A stretch of 64,000 bases of DNA from Escherichia hormaechei_A (lineage in GTDB: Bacteria; Pseudomonadota; Gammaproteobacteria; Enterobacterales; Enterobacteriaceae): contig CP170191.1 of NCBI GenBank assembly GCA_042434945.1, forward strand, positions 1,054,001 through 1,118,000, written 5' to 3'. Shown here piece by piece: positions 30,275-39,943 of the stretch. Numbering within the stretch: position 1 is the stretch's first letter; each line of letters opens with the position of its first letter. The notes beneath the pieces were generated by a model. It saw only the letters and a list, made by a program, of their open reading frames with translations, was not told the origin of the DNA and did not search any database. A program made the position numbers and the translations under genes.

Positions 30275-32023
30275 ATGCATAACGACAAAGATCTCTCTAC
30301 GTGGCAGACATTCCGCCGACTGTGGCCAACCATTGCGCCTTTCAAAGCGGGTCTGATCGTGGCGGGCGTAGCGTTAATCCTCAACGCAGCCAGCGATACC
30401 TTCATGTTATCGCTCCTTAAGCCACTTCTTGATGATGGCTTTGGTAAAACAGATCGCTCCGTGCTGGTGTGGATGCCGCTGGTGGTGATCGGGCTGATGA
30501 TTTTACGTGGTATCACCAGCTATGTCTCCAGCTACTGTATCTCCTGGGTATCAGGAAAGGTGGTAATGACCATGCGTCGCCGCCTGTTTGGTCACATGAT
30601 GGGAATGCCAGTTTCATTCTTTGACAAACAGTCAACGGGTACGCTGTTGTCACGTATTACCTACGATTCCGAACAGGTTGCTTCTTCTTCTTCCGGCGCA
30701 CTGATTACTGTTGTGCGTGAAGGTGCGTCGATCATCGGCCTGTTCATCATGATGTTCTATTACAGTTGGCAACTGTCGATCATTTTGATTGTGCTGGCAC
30801 CGATTGTTTCGATTGCGATTCGCGTTGTATCGAAGCGTTTTCGCAACATCAGTAAAAACATGCAGAACACCATGGGGCAGGTGACCACCAGCGCAGAACA
30901 AATGCTGAAGGGCCACAAAGAAGTATTGATTTTCGGTGGTCAGGAAGTGGAAACGAAACGCTTTGATAAAGTCAGCAACCGAATGCGTCTTCAGGGGATG
31001 AAAATGGTTTCAGCCTCTTCCATCTCTGATCCGATCATTCAGCTGATCGCCTCTTTGGCGCTGGCGTTTGTTCTGTATGCGGCGAGCTTCCCAAGTGTCA
31101 TGGATAGCCTGACTGCCGGTACGATTACCGTTGTTTTCTCTTCAATGATTGCACTGATGCGTCCGCTGAAATCGCTGACCAACGTTAACGCCCAGTTCCA
31201 GCGCGGTATGGCGGCTTGTCAGACGCTGTTTACCATTCTGGACAGTGAGCAGGAGAAAGATGAAGGTAAGCGCGTGATCGAGCGTGCGACTGGCGACGTG
31301 GAATTCCGCAATGTCACCTTTACTTATCCGGGACGTGACGTACCTGCATTGCGTAACATCAACCTGAAAATTCCGGCAGGGAAGACGGTTGCTCTGGTTG
31401 GACGCTCTGGTTCGGGTAAATCAACCATCGCCAGCCTGATCACGCGTTTTTACGATATTGATGAAGGCGAAATCCTGATGGATGGTCACGATCTGCGCGA
31501 GTATACCCTGGCGTCGTTACGTAACCAGGTTGCTCTGGTGTCGCAGAATGTCCATCTGTTTAACGATACGGTTGCTAACAACATTGCTTACGCACGGACT
31601 GAACAGTACAGCCGTGAGCAAATTGAAGAAGCGGCGCGTATGGCCTACGCCATGGACTTCATCAATAAGATGGATAACGGTCTCGATACAGTGATTGGTG
31701 AAAACGGCGTGCTGCTCTCTGGCGGTCAGCGTCAGCGTATTGCTATCGCTCGAGCCTTGTTGCGTGATAGCCCGATTCTGATTCTGGACGAAGCTACCTC
31801 GGCTCTGGATACCGAATCCGAACGTGCGATTCAGGCGGCACTGGATGAGTTGCAGAAAAACCGTACCTCTCTGGTGATTGCCCACCGCTTGTCTACCATT
31901 GAAAAGGCAGACGAAATCGTGGTCGTCGAGGATGGTGTCATTGTGGAACGCGGTACGCATAACGATTTGCTTGAGCACCGCGGCGTTTACGCGCAACTTC
32001 ACAAAATGCAGTTTGGCCAATGA
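30275..32023 (+). CDS. msbA: Lipid A export ATP-binding/permease MsbA
   Basis: Essential ABC flippase moving core-lipid A across the inner membrane. It has 582 residues with six membrane helices (about 20-310). The ATPase domain has Walker A GRSGSGKST near 376, signature LSGGQRQRIAIARALL near 481 and Walker B ILILDEATSALD near 500. It overlaps lpxK by four bases (ATGA), tying the two essential genes into one operon. Confidence 0.99.
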   Translation: MHNDKDLSTWQTFRRLWPTIAPFKAGLIVAGVALILNAASDTFMLSLLKPLLDDGFGKTDRSVLVWMPLVVIGLMILRGITSYVSSYCISWVSGKVVMTMRRRLFGHMMGMPVSFFDKQSTGTLLSRITYDSEQVASSSSGALITVVREGASIIGLFIMMFYYSWQLSIILIVLAPIVSIAIRVVSKRFRNISKNMQNTMGQVTTSAEQMLKGHKEVLIFGGQEVETKRFDKVSNRMRLQGMKMVSASSISDPIIQLIASLALAFVLYAASFPSVMDSLTAGTITVVFSSMIALMRPLKSLTNVNAQFQRGMAACQTLFTILDSEQEKDEGKRVIERATGDVEFRNVTFTYPGRDVPALRNINLKIPAGKTVALVGRSGSGKSTIASLITRFYDIDEGEILMDGHDLREYTLASLRNQVALVSQNVHLFNDTVANNIAYARTEQYSREQIEEAARMAYAMDFINKMDNGLDTVIGENGVLLSGGQRQRIAIARALLRDSPILILDEATSALDTESERAIQAALDELQKNRTSLVIAHRLSTIEKADEIVVVEDGVIVERGTHNDLLEHRGVYAQLHKMQFGQ

Positions 32024-32997
32024 TCGAAAAAATCTGGTCTGGTGAATCCCCTTTGTGGCGGCTATTGCTGCCACTCTCCTGGTTGTATGGCCTGGTGAGT
32101 GGCGCGATCCGTCTGCTTTACCGCCTCGGGATCAAGCGCGCCTGGCGCGCACCGGTACCGGTGGTGGTGGTCGGCAACCTGACGGCGGGTGGAAACGGCA
32201 AAACCCCGGTGGTGATCTGGCTGGTAGAACAGCTCCATAAACGCGGTATCCGCCCGGGAGTTGTCTCACGCGGTTACGGTGGTAAAGCGGCGCAGTATCC
32301 ACTGGTGCTGAGCCCAGCTACGACAACCGCTGAAGCCGGTGATGAGCCGGTACTGATTTACCAGCGTACCGGCGCGCCGGTTGCGGTATCGCCGGTGCGC
32401 AGTGATGCCGTGAAGGCACTGCTTGCGGAGCATGACGTACAAATCGTTATTACCGATGATGGTTTGCAGCATTACGCGCTGGCGCGTGACAAAGAGATCG
32501 TGGTCATTGACGGCGTGCGGCGTTTTGGCAACGGCTGGTGGCTGCCAGCCGGTCCAATGCGTGAGCGTGCGTCGCGCCTGAAGAGCGTCGATGCTGTGAT
32601 TGTAAACGGTGGTGAAGCCAGAGCGGGCGAAATCCCGATGCATCTTCGTCCCGGACAGGCCGTGAATATGTTGACCGGCGTGCGTAAAGACGTCGCGCAA
32701 CTGGAACATCTGGTTGCGATGGCCGGTATAGGTCATCCGCCGCGTTTCTTCGCAACGCTGGAGCAGTGCGGCGCAAAGCTTGATAAACGGGTGCCGCTGG
32801 CCGATCACCAGGCGTTAGTTGCCGAAGAGGTTGAAAGGCTGGCAGCGCCGGGACAGACGCTGATCATGACGGAAAAAGACGCGGTAAAATGCCGGGCCTT
32901 TGCGAAAGAAAACTGGTGGTATCTGCCGGTTGACGCTGAACTCAGCGGCGAACAGCCGGAACATTTGCTCAAGGAACTGCTCGCGTTAGTGCAGTAA
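32020..32997 (+). CDS. lpxK: Tetraacyldisaccharide 4'-kinase LpxK (chimeric)
   Basis: Membrane-bound kinase adding the 4'-phosphate of lipid A, essential. It has 325 residues; K-12 has 328. An N-terminal membrane helix is followed by Walker A VGNLTAGGNGKTPV near residue 47 and the catalytic region ITDDGLQHY near 145. The first 32 codons match K-12 as I remember it. From LYRLGIKRAW on it differs often, for example the C-terminal EQPEHLLKELLALVQ. The chimera point near 32,116 is the left edge of block C. Confidence 0.96.
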   Translation: MIEKIWSGESPLWRLLLPLSWLYGLVSGAIRLLYRLGIKRAWRAPVPVVVVGNLTAGGNGKTPVVIWLVEQLHKRGIRPGVVSRGYGGKAAQYPLVLSPATTTAEAGDEPVLIYQRTGAPVAVSPVRSDAVKALLAEHDVQIVITDDGLQHYALARDKEIVVIDGVRRFGNGWWLPAGPMRERASRLKSVDAVIVNGGEARAGEIPMHLRPGQAVNMLTGVRKDVAQLEHLVAMAGIGHPPRFFATLEQCGAKLDKRVPLADHQALVAEEVERLAAPGQTLIMTEKDAVKCRAFAKENWWYLPVDAELSGEQPEHLLKELLALVQ

Positions 32998-33040
32998 CTT
33001 CTACGCGGTTCCGGTGGCGCTTTGACTGACAGGAAAACGC

Positions 33041-34270
33041 ATGTCTCTACCGCAACTCTCACTTGCAGCCGCACGAAACCTGCATCTTGCCGCCCAGGGG
33101 CTTCTGAAAAAGCCCCGTCGCCGCGCGCAGCCAGCGGATATCCTCTCTACCGTGCAACGCATGTCGTTGCTGCAAATCGACACCATTAACATCGTGGCGC
33201 GTAGCCCGTATCTGGTCCTGTTTAGCCGCCTGGGAAACTATCCTCCGCAGTGGCTAGATAATGCGCTAAGTCAGGGCGAACTGATGGAATACTGGGCGCA
33301 CGAAGCCTGTTTTCTCCCGCGCAGCGATTTTGCCCTGGTGCGTCACCGCATGCTCGCCCCGGACAAAATGGGCTGGAAATACCGTCAGGAGTGGATGGTG
33401 GAACACGCGGATGAAATAGAGCAACTGATTGCCCATATTCAGGAAAACGGGCCGGTACGCTCCGCGGATTTTGAACACCCGCGAAAAGGCGCAAGCGGAT
33501 GGTGGGAGTGGAAACCGCACAAACGCCATCTTGAAGGGCTGTTTACGTCGGGCAAAGTGATGGTGGTCGAGCGTCGCAACTTTCAGCGCGTCTATGACCT
33601 CACACACCGCGTTATGCCTCACTGGGACGATACGCGTGACCTGCTGTCTCAGGACGCTGCCGAAGCCATCATGCTCGGGAATAGCGCCCGCAGCCTTGGC
33701 ATCTTCCGTCCACAGTGGCTGGCGGATTATTATCGTCTGCGTCAGCCGCAGCTAAAACCACTGCTGGAATCGTGGCAGCGCGAACAGCGCGTCATGCCGG
33801 TCTCGGTAGAGTCGTTAGGTGAAATGTGGTTGCATGCGGATTTGTTCCCTCTGCTGGCGCAGGCGCAGGAGGGCAAACTCCAGGCGACCCACAGTGCCGT
33901 GCTGTCGCCGTTCGACCCCGTTGTCTGGGACAGAAAGCGGGCCGGGCAGTTGTTTAATTTCAGCTACCGTCTGGAATGCTACACTCCGGCGCCCAGGCGG
34001 CAGTATGGTTATTTTGTTTTGCCGCTGCTGCACAAAGGCCAGCTAGTCGGGCGCATGGACGCTAAAATGCACCGTAAAACCGGCATGCTTGAAATTATCG
34101 CGCTCTGGCTTGAAGAGGGCATAAAGGTGACGGCTGGCCTGGAAAAAGGGTTAACGACTGCGCTCAGTGAATTTGCGCGCTGGCAGGGGGCGCATGAAAT
34201 TGTACTCGGTCGCGTGCCTGCGGGGCTGTTTACGACCTGTCGAGGTGGCTGGGAAACAGGCACTCCCTGA
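33041..34270 (+). CDS. ycaQ: YcaQ, interstrand-crosslink DNA glycosylase
   Basis: Winged-helix DNA glycosylase (HTH_42/AlkZ family) that unhooks interstrand crosslinks and removes N7-alkylguanine. It has 409 residues. The family catalytic QXD motif appears as LQIDTINIVARSPYL near residue 46. The usual bimodular winged-helix arrangement fills the rest. It lies within divergent block C; the C-terminus (FTTCRGGWETGTP) also differs from K-12 as I recall it. Confidence 0.93.
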   Translation: MSLPQLSLAAARNLHLAAQGLLKKPRRRAQPADILSTVQRMSLLQIDTINIVARSPYLVLFSRLGNYPPQWLDNALSQGELMEYWAHEACFLPRSDFALVRHRMLAPDKMGWKYRQEWMVEHADEIEQLIAHIQENGPVRSADFEHPRKGASGWWEWKPHKRHLEGLFTSGKVMVVERRNFQRVYDLTHRVMPHWDDTRDLLSQDAAEAIMLGNSARSLGIFRPQWLADYYRLRQPQLKPLLESWQREQRVMPVSVESLGEMWLHADLFPLLAQAQEGKLQATHSAVLSPFDPVVWDRKRAGQLFNFSYRLECYTPAPRRQYGYFVLPLLHKGQLVGRMDAKMHRKTGMLEIIALWLEEGIKVTAGLEKGLTTALSEFARWQGAHEIVLGRVPAGLFTTCRGGWETGTP

Positions 34271-34315
34271 AAAGGGAATGTGATAAGCTTTAGCGATTAC
34301 CCATACGGAGGAACT

Positions 34316-34498
34316 ATGGATCACCGTTTACTTGAAATTATTGCCTGCCCGGTGTGCAACGGCAAACTGTATTACAGCCAGGATAAACAAGAGCTGATTT
34401 GCAAACTGGACAGCCTGGCGTTCCCGCTGCGTGACGGTATTCCGGTCCTGCTGGAAAATGAAGCCCGTTCCCTGGTGGCAGAAGAGATCAAACCATGA
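34316..34498 (+). CDS. ycaR: YcaR, UPF0434/Trm112-like small protein
   Basis: 60 residues, starting MDHRLLEIIACPVCNGKL after GGAGGAACT. It has three cysteines (ACPVC and ICKL), where four would make a zinc ribbon. Trm112-like proteins often act as methyltransferase partners, but the role here is unknown. Its stop overlaps the kdsB start by four bases (ATGA), so translation is coupled. Confidence 0.93.
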   Translation: MDHRLLEIIACPVCNGKLYYSQDKQELICKLDSLAFPLRDGIPVLLENEARSLVAEEIKP

Positions 34499-35241
34499 GT
34501 TTTGTTGTCATTATCCCTGCGCGTTATGCTTCAACGCGCCTGCCAGGTAAACCGCTGGTGGATATCAATGGCAAACCGATGATTGTGCATGTCCTTGAAC
34601 GGGCACGCGAATCGGGCGCCGGACGCGTCATCGTCGCCACCGATCACCCGGATGTTGCGCGCGCGGTTGAGGCCGCGGGTGGGGAAGTGTGCATGACCCG
34701 TGCCGATCATCAGTCAGGCACCGAGCGCCTGGCGGAAGTCGTCGAAAAATGCGGTTTCAGCGACGAGACGGTGATTGTGAACGTGCAGGGCGATGAGCCG
34801 ATGATCCCGGCGGCGATTATCCGTCAGGTGGCCGACAACCTGGCACAGCGTCAGGTCGGGATGGCGACCCTCGCGGTGCCGATTCACCACGCTGAAGAGG
34901 CGTTCAATCCGAATGCGGTGAAAGTGGTCATGGACGCAGAGGGCTACGCGCTCTATTTCTCCCGCGCCACCATTCCGTGGGATCGCGATCGTTTCGCGCA
35001 ATCGAAAGAGACAATCGGCGAAACCTTCCTGCGCCACATCGGTATTTACGGCTACCGCGCCGGCTTTATTCGTCGCTACGTCGCCTGGGCACCAAGCCCG
35101 CTGGAGCATATTGAAATGCTCGAACAGCTTCGCGTGCTGTGGTACGGCGAGAAAATTCACGTTGCGGTTGCCCAGGAAATCCCAGGCACCGGCGTGGATA
35201 CCCCTGAAGATCTCGAGCGCGTACGCGTCGAAATGCGTTAA
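34495..35241 (+). CDS. kdsB: 3-deoxy-manno-octulosonate cytidylyltransferase
   Basis: Activates Kdo to CMP-Kdo for the LPS inner core. It has 248 residues, nucleotidyltransferase fold, with N-terminal VIIPARYASTRLPGKPL binding CTP and VNVQGDEPMI carrying the metal-binding Asp near residue 98. It lies within block C. With lpxK and msbA it forms an LPS-synthesis cluster. Confidence 0.98.
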   Translation: MSFVVIIPARYASTRLPGKPLVDINGKPMIVHVLERARESGAGRVIVATDHPDVARAVEAAGGEVCMTRADHQSGTERLAEVVEKCGFSDETVIVNVQGDEPMIPAAIIRQVADNLAQRQVGMATLAVPIHHAEEAFNPNAVKVVMDAEGYALYFSRATIPWDRDRFAQSKETIGETFLRHIGIYGYRAGFIRRYVAWAPSPLEHIEMLEQLRVLWYGEKIHVAVAQEIPGTGVDTPEDLERVRVEMR

Positions 35242-35250
35242 TTCGCTGGC

Positions 35251-35270
35251 ATCCCCTCGTCTGGGGGGAT
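35251..35270 (+). terminator. Hairpin after kdsB
   Basis: ATCCCC and GGGGAT arms with an eight-base loop, 10 bp after the kdsB stop. The T-rich stretch is only 20 bp further on, so this is a possible terminator only. Confidence 0.45.
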
Positions 35271-35383
35271 GTTCTCCCGCCTGGCTATTTTCCTTTTCTT
35301 TTTCATTATTGATCTCTACCGGGTGACATCCGGGTTTCGCGCGCTCATTATAAAAGCAGTAGTCTTAATGGGGGTAATCTCAT

Positions 35384-36277
35384 ATGGAACAGCTGCGTGC
35401 TGAACTCAGCCATCTCCTTGGCGAAAAGCTAAGCCGGGTGGAATGCGTGAATGAAAAGGCCGATACCGCACTCTGGTCGTTGTACGACAGTCAGGGAAAC
35501 CCCATGCCGCTGATGGCCAGAAGTTTTACCTCGCCGGGCGTCGCCAGACAGCTGGCCTGGAAAATGTCGATGCTGGCGCGGGAAGGGACTGTCCGCATGC
35601 CGACGGTCTACGGCGTGATGACCCATGAGGAGCATCCCGGCCCGGATGTTCTGCTTATCGAACGTTTACGCGGGGTTTCTGTTGAAGCCCCGACGCGTAC
35701 ACCGGAGCGCTGGGAACAGCTGAAAGATCAGATTGTCGAGGCTCTGCTTGCCTGGCATCGGCAGGACAGCCGGGGTCTTGTTGGCGCGGTAGACAGTACG
35801 CAGGAAAACCTGTGGCCGCTGTGGTATCGCCAGCGTGTCGAGGTGCTGTGGGGCACGCTGAACCAGTTCAACAACACCGGTTTAACGATGCAGGACAAAC
35901 GTATTTTATTCCGCACCCGGGAGTGTCTGCCGACGCTGTTTGAGGGCTTTAACGACAACTGCGTGCTGGTTCACGGCAATTTCACGTTGCGCAGTATGCT
36001 TAAAGACTCGCGCAGCGACCAGCTGCTGGCGATCGTCGGGCCGGGGATCATGCTCTGGGCGCCGCGCGAGTACGAACTGTTCAGGCTGAGCGAGGGCGGG
36101 GCGGCGGAAGATTTGCTCTGGCACTATCTTCAGCGCGCCCCCGTTGCGGAGGCCTTTCTCTGGCGACGCTGGCTCTATCTTCTCTGGGATGAGGTGGCGC
36201 AGCTGGTCAACACCGGGCGCTTTAATCGCGCCAGTTTCGATCTGGCCGCAAAATCACTCCTGCCCTGGCTTGCCTGA
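35384..36277 (+). CDS. ycbJ: YcbJ, phosphotransferase-like protein of unknown function
   Basis: 297 residues, the K-12 length. Overall arrangement suggests an aminoglycoside-phosphotransferase or kinase-like fold: an N-lobe, VLLIERLRGVSVE as hinge, then CVLVHGNFTLRSML where kinases have HGD (catalytic Asp). Asn replaces that Asp, so it may be a pseudokinase. Function unknown. The 3' end overlaps the convergent elyC by 24 bp. Sequence is donor-like (block C). Confidence 0.9.
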   Translation: MEQLRAELSHLLGEKLSRVECVNEKADTALWSLYDSQGNPMPLMARSFTSPGVARQLAWKMSMLAREGTVRMPTVYGVMTHEEHPGPDVLLIERLRGVSVEAPTRTPERWEQLKDQIVEALLAWHRQDSRGLVGAVDSTQENLWPLWYRQRVEVLWGTLNQFNNTGLTMQDKRILFRTRECLPTLFEGFNDNCVLVHGNFTLRSMLKDSRSDQLLAIVGPGIMLWAPREYELFRLSEGGAAEDLLWHYLQRAPVAEAFLWRRWLYLLWDEVAQLVNTGRFNRASFDLAAKSLLPWLA

Positions 36278-37033
36278 CGAACCTTTGAGCCACTGCCAGA
36301 GGCGGCCAAGCGTCTCGTAGCCGACGCGATCGCTGTGCATCAGCCATACCGGGGACGGGATTATCCGTTCCCACGGATTGAGCGGGGCGTCAATAGCCAT
36401 CTGGTTTGCCGGAGCAGGAAGCGGATGCAGGCCCTGCTTCTCAAAGAAAATCATTGCGCGCGGCAGGTGTGAAGCAGAGGTCACCAGCAGGAACGGTACA
36501 TCACCGATGGCCTGTTTCACCGCCGCCGCCTCTTCTTCGGTATCTTTTGGGCTATCCAGCGTGATGATGGCGGAACGTGGTACGCCAAGCGATTCAGCCA
36601 CTCTTGCTCCTGCTTCAGCGGTACTGACCGGGTTGGTTTTTGCCGCAGCGCCCGTGAAGATCATCTTCGATCCAGGATTGGCCAGCCACAGGCGGATCCC
36701 CTCGTTCAGGCGCGGCAGGCTGTTGTTGATCAGGTTCGAGCTGGGCGCCCAGTTCGGATCCCAGGTATACCCGCCGCCCAGCACGACGATATAGCCCACC
36801 TTCTGATTTCCCTGCCATGTCGGGTAGGTGTTTTCAATCGGACGTAATAAACCGTCAGCGACCGGTTGCAGGCTGAGTAACAGCAGCGCCAGCCAGCCCA
36901 CGGTAACGAGGGATTTACCGCTTTTCTGAAAGCGGCTAAACCATATCAATGCCAGCCCCAGCGCGATGAGAAGCAACAGCAGGGGAAGGGGAAGCATCAT
37001 GCCTCCGATATATTTTTTTAGGGTAAAAAGCAT
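36254..37033 (-). CDS. elyC: Envelope biogenesis factor ElyC
   Basis: DUF218 inner-membrane protein needed for peptidoglycan synthesis at low temperature in E. coli and linked to enterobacterial common antigen control. It has 259 residues, two N-terminal membrane helices (about 12-32 and 38-58), and a DUF218 domain with YIVVLGGGYTWDP near residue 84 and LLVTSASHLPRAM near 180. By memory many positions differ from K-12, but length is equal. It is convergent with ycbJ and divergent from cmoM. Confidence 0.95.
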   Translation of the reverse strand: MLFTLKKYIGGMMLPLPLLLLLIALGLALIWFSRFQKSGKSLVTVGWLALLLLSLQPVADGLLRPIENTYPTWQGNQKVGYIVVLGGGYTWDPNWAPSSNLINNSLPRLNEGIRLWLANPGSKMIFTGAAAKTNPVSTAEAGARVAESLGVPRSAIITLDSPKDTEEEAAAVKQAIGDVPFLLVTSASHLPRAMIFFEKQGLHPLPAPANQMAIDAPLNPWERIIPSPVWLMHSDRVGYETLGRLWQWLKGSSGKPGQE

Positions 37034-37153
37034 CCTTTTTGGTTCCTTTTTTAACCATACAGCAGGCGATTGTCGGTGATATTACACCAGAGTGGTTCAT
37101 TCTCCGCGCGGGTGTGACAAAATAGCGGTTTTGCAGTGAGTGGAACCCTCCCA

Positions 37154-37939
37154 ATGCAGGATCGCAATTTTGATGATATTGCGGAAAAGTTTTCCCGTAA
37201 CATTTACGGCACCACCAAAGGGCAGCTTCGACAGGCTATTCTGTGGCAGGATCTCGATCGCGTGCTGGCGGAAATGGGCCCGCAAAAACTGCGTGTGCTG
37301 GATGCTGGCGGTGGAGAAGGGCAGACCGCAATCAAAATGGCCGAGCGTGGGCATCAGGTCATTTTATGCGATCTTTCTGCGCAGATGATCGACCGCGCAA
37401 AACAGGCGGCAGAAGCAAAAGGTGTGAGCGACAACATGCAATTTATACATTGCGCCGCTCAGGATGTTGCTTCGCATTTGGAAACGCCCGTTGATCTGAT
37501 ATTGTTCCATGCGGTGCTCGAGTGGGTGGCTGATCCCCGCAGCGTATTGCAGACCCTGTGGTCAGTGTTGCGTCCAGGCGGCGTGTTGTCGTTAATGTTC
37601 TACAATGCGCATGGTTTGTTGATGCATAACATGGTCGCCGGGAATTTTGATTACGTGCAGGCGGGAATGCCGAAAAAGAAAAAACGGACGCTTTCGCCAG
37701 ATTATCCACGCGACCCGGCGCAGGTTTATCTGTGGCTGGAAGAAGCTGGTTGGCAAATTATGGGTAAGACAGGCGTTCGCGTGTTTCATGATTATCTGCG
37801 CGAGAAACACCAGCAGCGCGACTGCTATGAAGCATTACTTGAATTAGAAACGCGTTATTGCCGTCAGGAACCGTATATTACCCTGGGGCGTTATATTCAT
37901 GTCACCGCGCGCAAACCGCAGAGCAAGGATAAAGTATGA
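37154..37939 (+). CDS. cmoM: tRNA 5-carboxymethoxyuridine methyltransferase CmoM
   Basis: SAM-dependent methyltransferase making the mcmo5U ester at tRNA position 34. Start [13 protein letters not shown] gives 261 residues; an upstream ATG at 37136 would add six. SAM motif I is [12 protein letters not shown] near residue 48. The gene (formerly smtA) overlaps mukF by four bases and leads the mukFEB operon. Protein sequence is nearly identical to K-12, so block C ends before or at its start. Confidence 0.97.
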
Positions 37940-39258
37940 GTGAATTTTCCCAGACAGTCCCCGAACTGGTTGCCTGGGCCAGAAAAAATGACTTCTCCAT
38001 CTCGCTGCCGGTAGACCGACTCTCTTTTCTGCTGGCGGTTGCCACGCTGAACGGCGAGCGTCTGGATGGTGAGATGAGTGAAGGCGAGCTGGTGGATGCA
38101 TTCCGCCATGTGAGTGATGCGTTTGAGCAAACCAGCGAAACCATCGGCGTGCGCGCCAATAACGCGATCAACGACATGGTGCGTCAACGTCTGCTGAACC
38201 GCTTTACCAGCGAGCAGGCGGAAGGGAACGCAATTTACCGTCTGACGCCGCTCGGCATCGGCATTACTGACTACTACATCCGTCAGCGCGAGTTTTCTAC
38301 GCTGCGTCTTTCTATGCAGTTGTCGATTGTGGCGGGTGAGCTCAAACGCGCAGCAGATGCCGCCGAAGAGGGCGGTGATGAATTTCACTGGCACCGTAAT
38401 GTCTATGCGCCACTGAAATATTCGGTAGCAGAAATTTTCGACAGTATCGACCTGACGCAACGTCTGATGGACGAACAGCAGCAGCAGGTGAAGGACGATA
38501 TCGCCCAGTTGCTGAACAAAGACTGGCGGGCGGCGATTTCCAGCTGTGAATTGTTGCTTTCGGAAACTTCCGGAACGCTGCGTGAATTGCAGGATACGCT
38601 GGAAGCGGCAGGCGACAAATTGCAGGCTAATCTGTTGCGCATTCAGGATGCGACGATGACCCATGACGATCTGCATTTCGTCGATCGTCTGGTGTTCGAT
38701 CTGCAGAGCAAACTCGATCGTATTATCAGTTGGGGCCAGCAATCCATCGACTTGTGGATTGGCTACGACCGCCACGTACACAAATTTATTCGTACCGCGA
38801 TCGATATGGATAAAAACCGCGTCTTTGCTCAGCGGTTACGTCAGTCGGTACAAACCTATTTTGATGAGCCGTGGGCGCTAACTTATGCCAATGCCGATCG
38901 TCTGCTGGATATGCGTGACGAAGAGATGGCACTGCGCGATGAAGAAGTGACTGGGGAACTTCCTGAGGATCTGGAATACGAAGAGTTTAACGAGATCCGC
39001 GAACAGCTGGCGGCGATCATCGAAGAACAACTTGCCGTGTACAAAACCAGACAAGTGCCGCTGGATCTTGGTCTGGTGGTACGCGAATATCTGTCACAGT
39101 ATCCGCGTGCACGTCACTTTGACGTTGCGCGTATTGTTATTGATCAGGCGGTACGTCTTGGCGTAGCGCAAGCAGATTTCACCGGACTGCCAGCGAAATG
39201 GCAGCCGATTAATGATTACGGAGCCAAGGTACAGGCGCATGTCATCGACAAATATTGA
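37936..39258 (+). CDS. mukF: Condensin kleisin subunit MukF
   Basis: Kleisin of the MukBEF condensin; it bridges MukB heads and dimerises. It has 440 residues, with an N-terminal winged helix (about 1-120), a helical dimer domain with coiled coil (about 120-290), an acidic linker (about 325-350) and a C-terminal winged helix (about 355-440). It overlaps cmoM by 4 and mukE by 20 bases, a sign of translational coupling. Confidence 0.98.
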
Positions 39259-39943
39259 ACAAGTGATGCCGGTTAAGCTGGCGCAGGCGCTGGCGAATCC
39301 GTTATTTCCGGCGCTGGACAGCGCCTTACGTTCAGGACGCCATATTGGCCTCGACGAACTGGATAATCATGCATTCCTGATGGATTTTCAGGAATATCTG
39401 GAAGAGTTTTACGCGCGTTATAACGTTGAGCTTATTCGCGCACCAGAAGGGTTCTTCTATTTACGCCCACGTTCCACCACGCTGATCCCTCGTTCCGTCT
39501 TGTCGGAACTGGATATGATGGTCGGGAAAATCCTCTGTTATCTCTATCTCAGCCCGGAACGGCTGGCGAATGAGGGGATTTTCACCCAGCAGGAACTGTA
39601 CGACGAACTGCTCACCCTGGCCGATGAAGCAAAACTGCTGAAACTGGTGAACAACCGTTCAACCGGTTCAGACGTTGACCGTCAGAAGTTGCAGGAGAAA
39701 GTACGTTCTTCGCTCAACCGTCTGCGTCGTTTAGGCATGGTGTGGTTTATGGGCCACGACAGCAGCAAGTTTCGCATTACCGAATCGGTGTTCCGCTTCG
39801 GAGCCGATGTGCGTGCTGGCGACGATCCCCGTGAAGCACAGCGTCGCCTGATTCGTGATGGCGAAGCAATGCCGATTGAAAATCATCTGCAACTCAACGA
39901 TGAAACCGAAGAGAATCAGCCAGATAGCGGAGAGGAAGAATAA
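39239..39943 (+). CDS. mukE: Condensin subunit MukE
   Basis: KITE subunit that binds MukF and regulates MukB ATPase and DNA loading. Start [16 protein letters not shown] gives 234 residues; an alternative nearby ATG would give MPVKLAQ (225). Two winged-helix domains are followed by an acidic tail ([13 protein letters not shown]). The stop overlaps the mukB start by one base. Confidence 0.97.
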
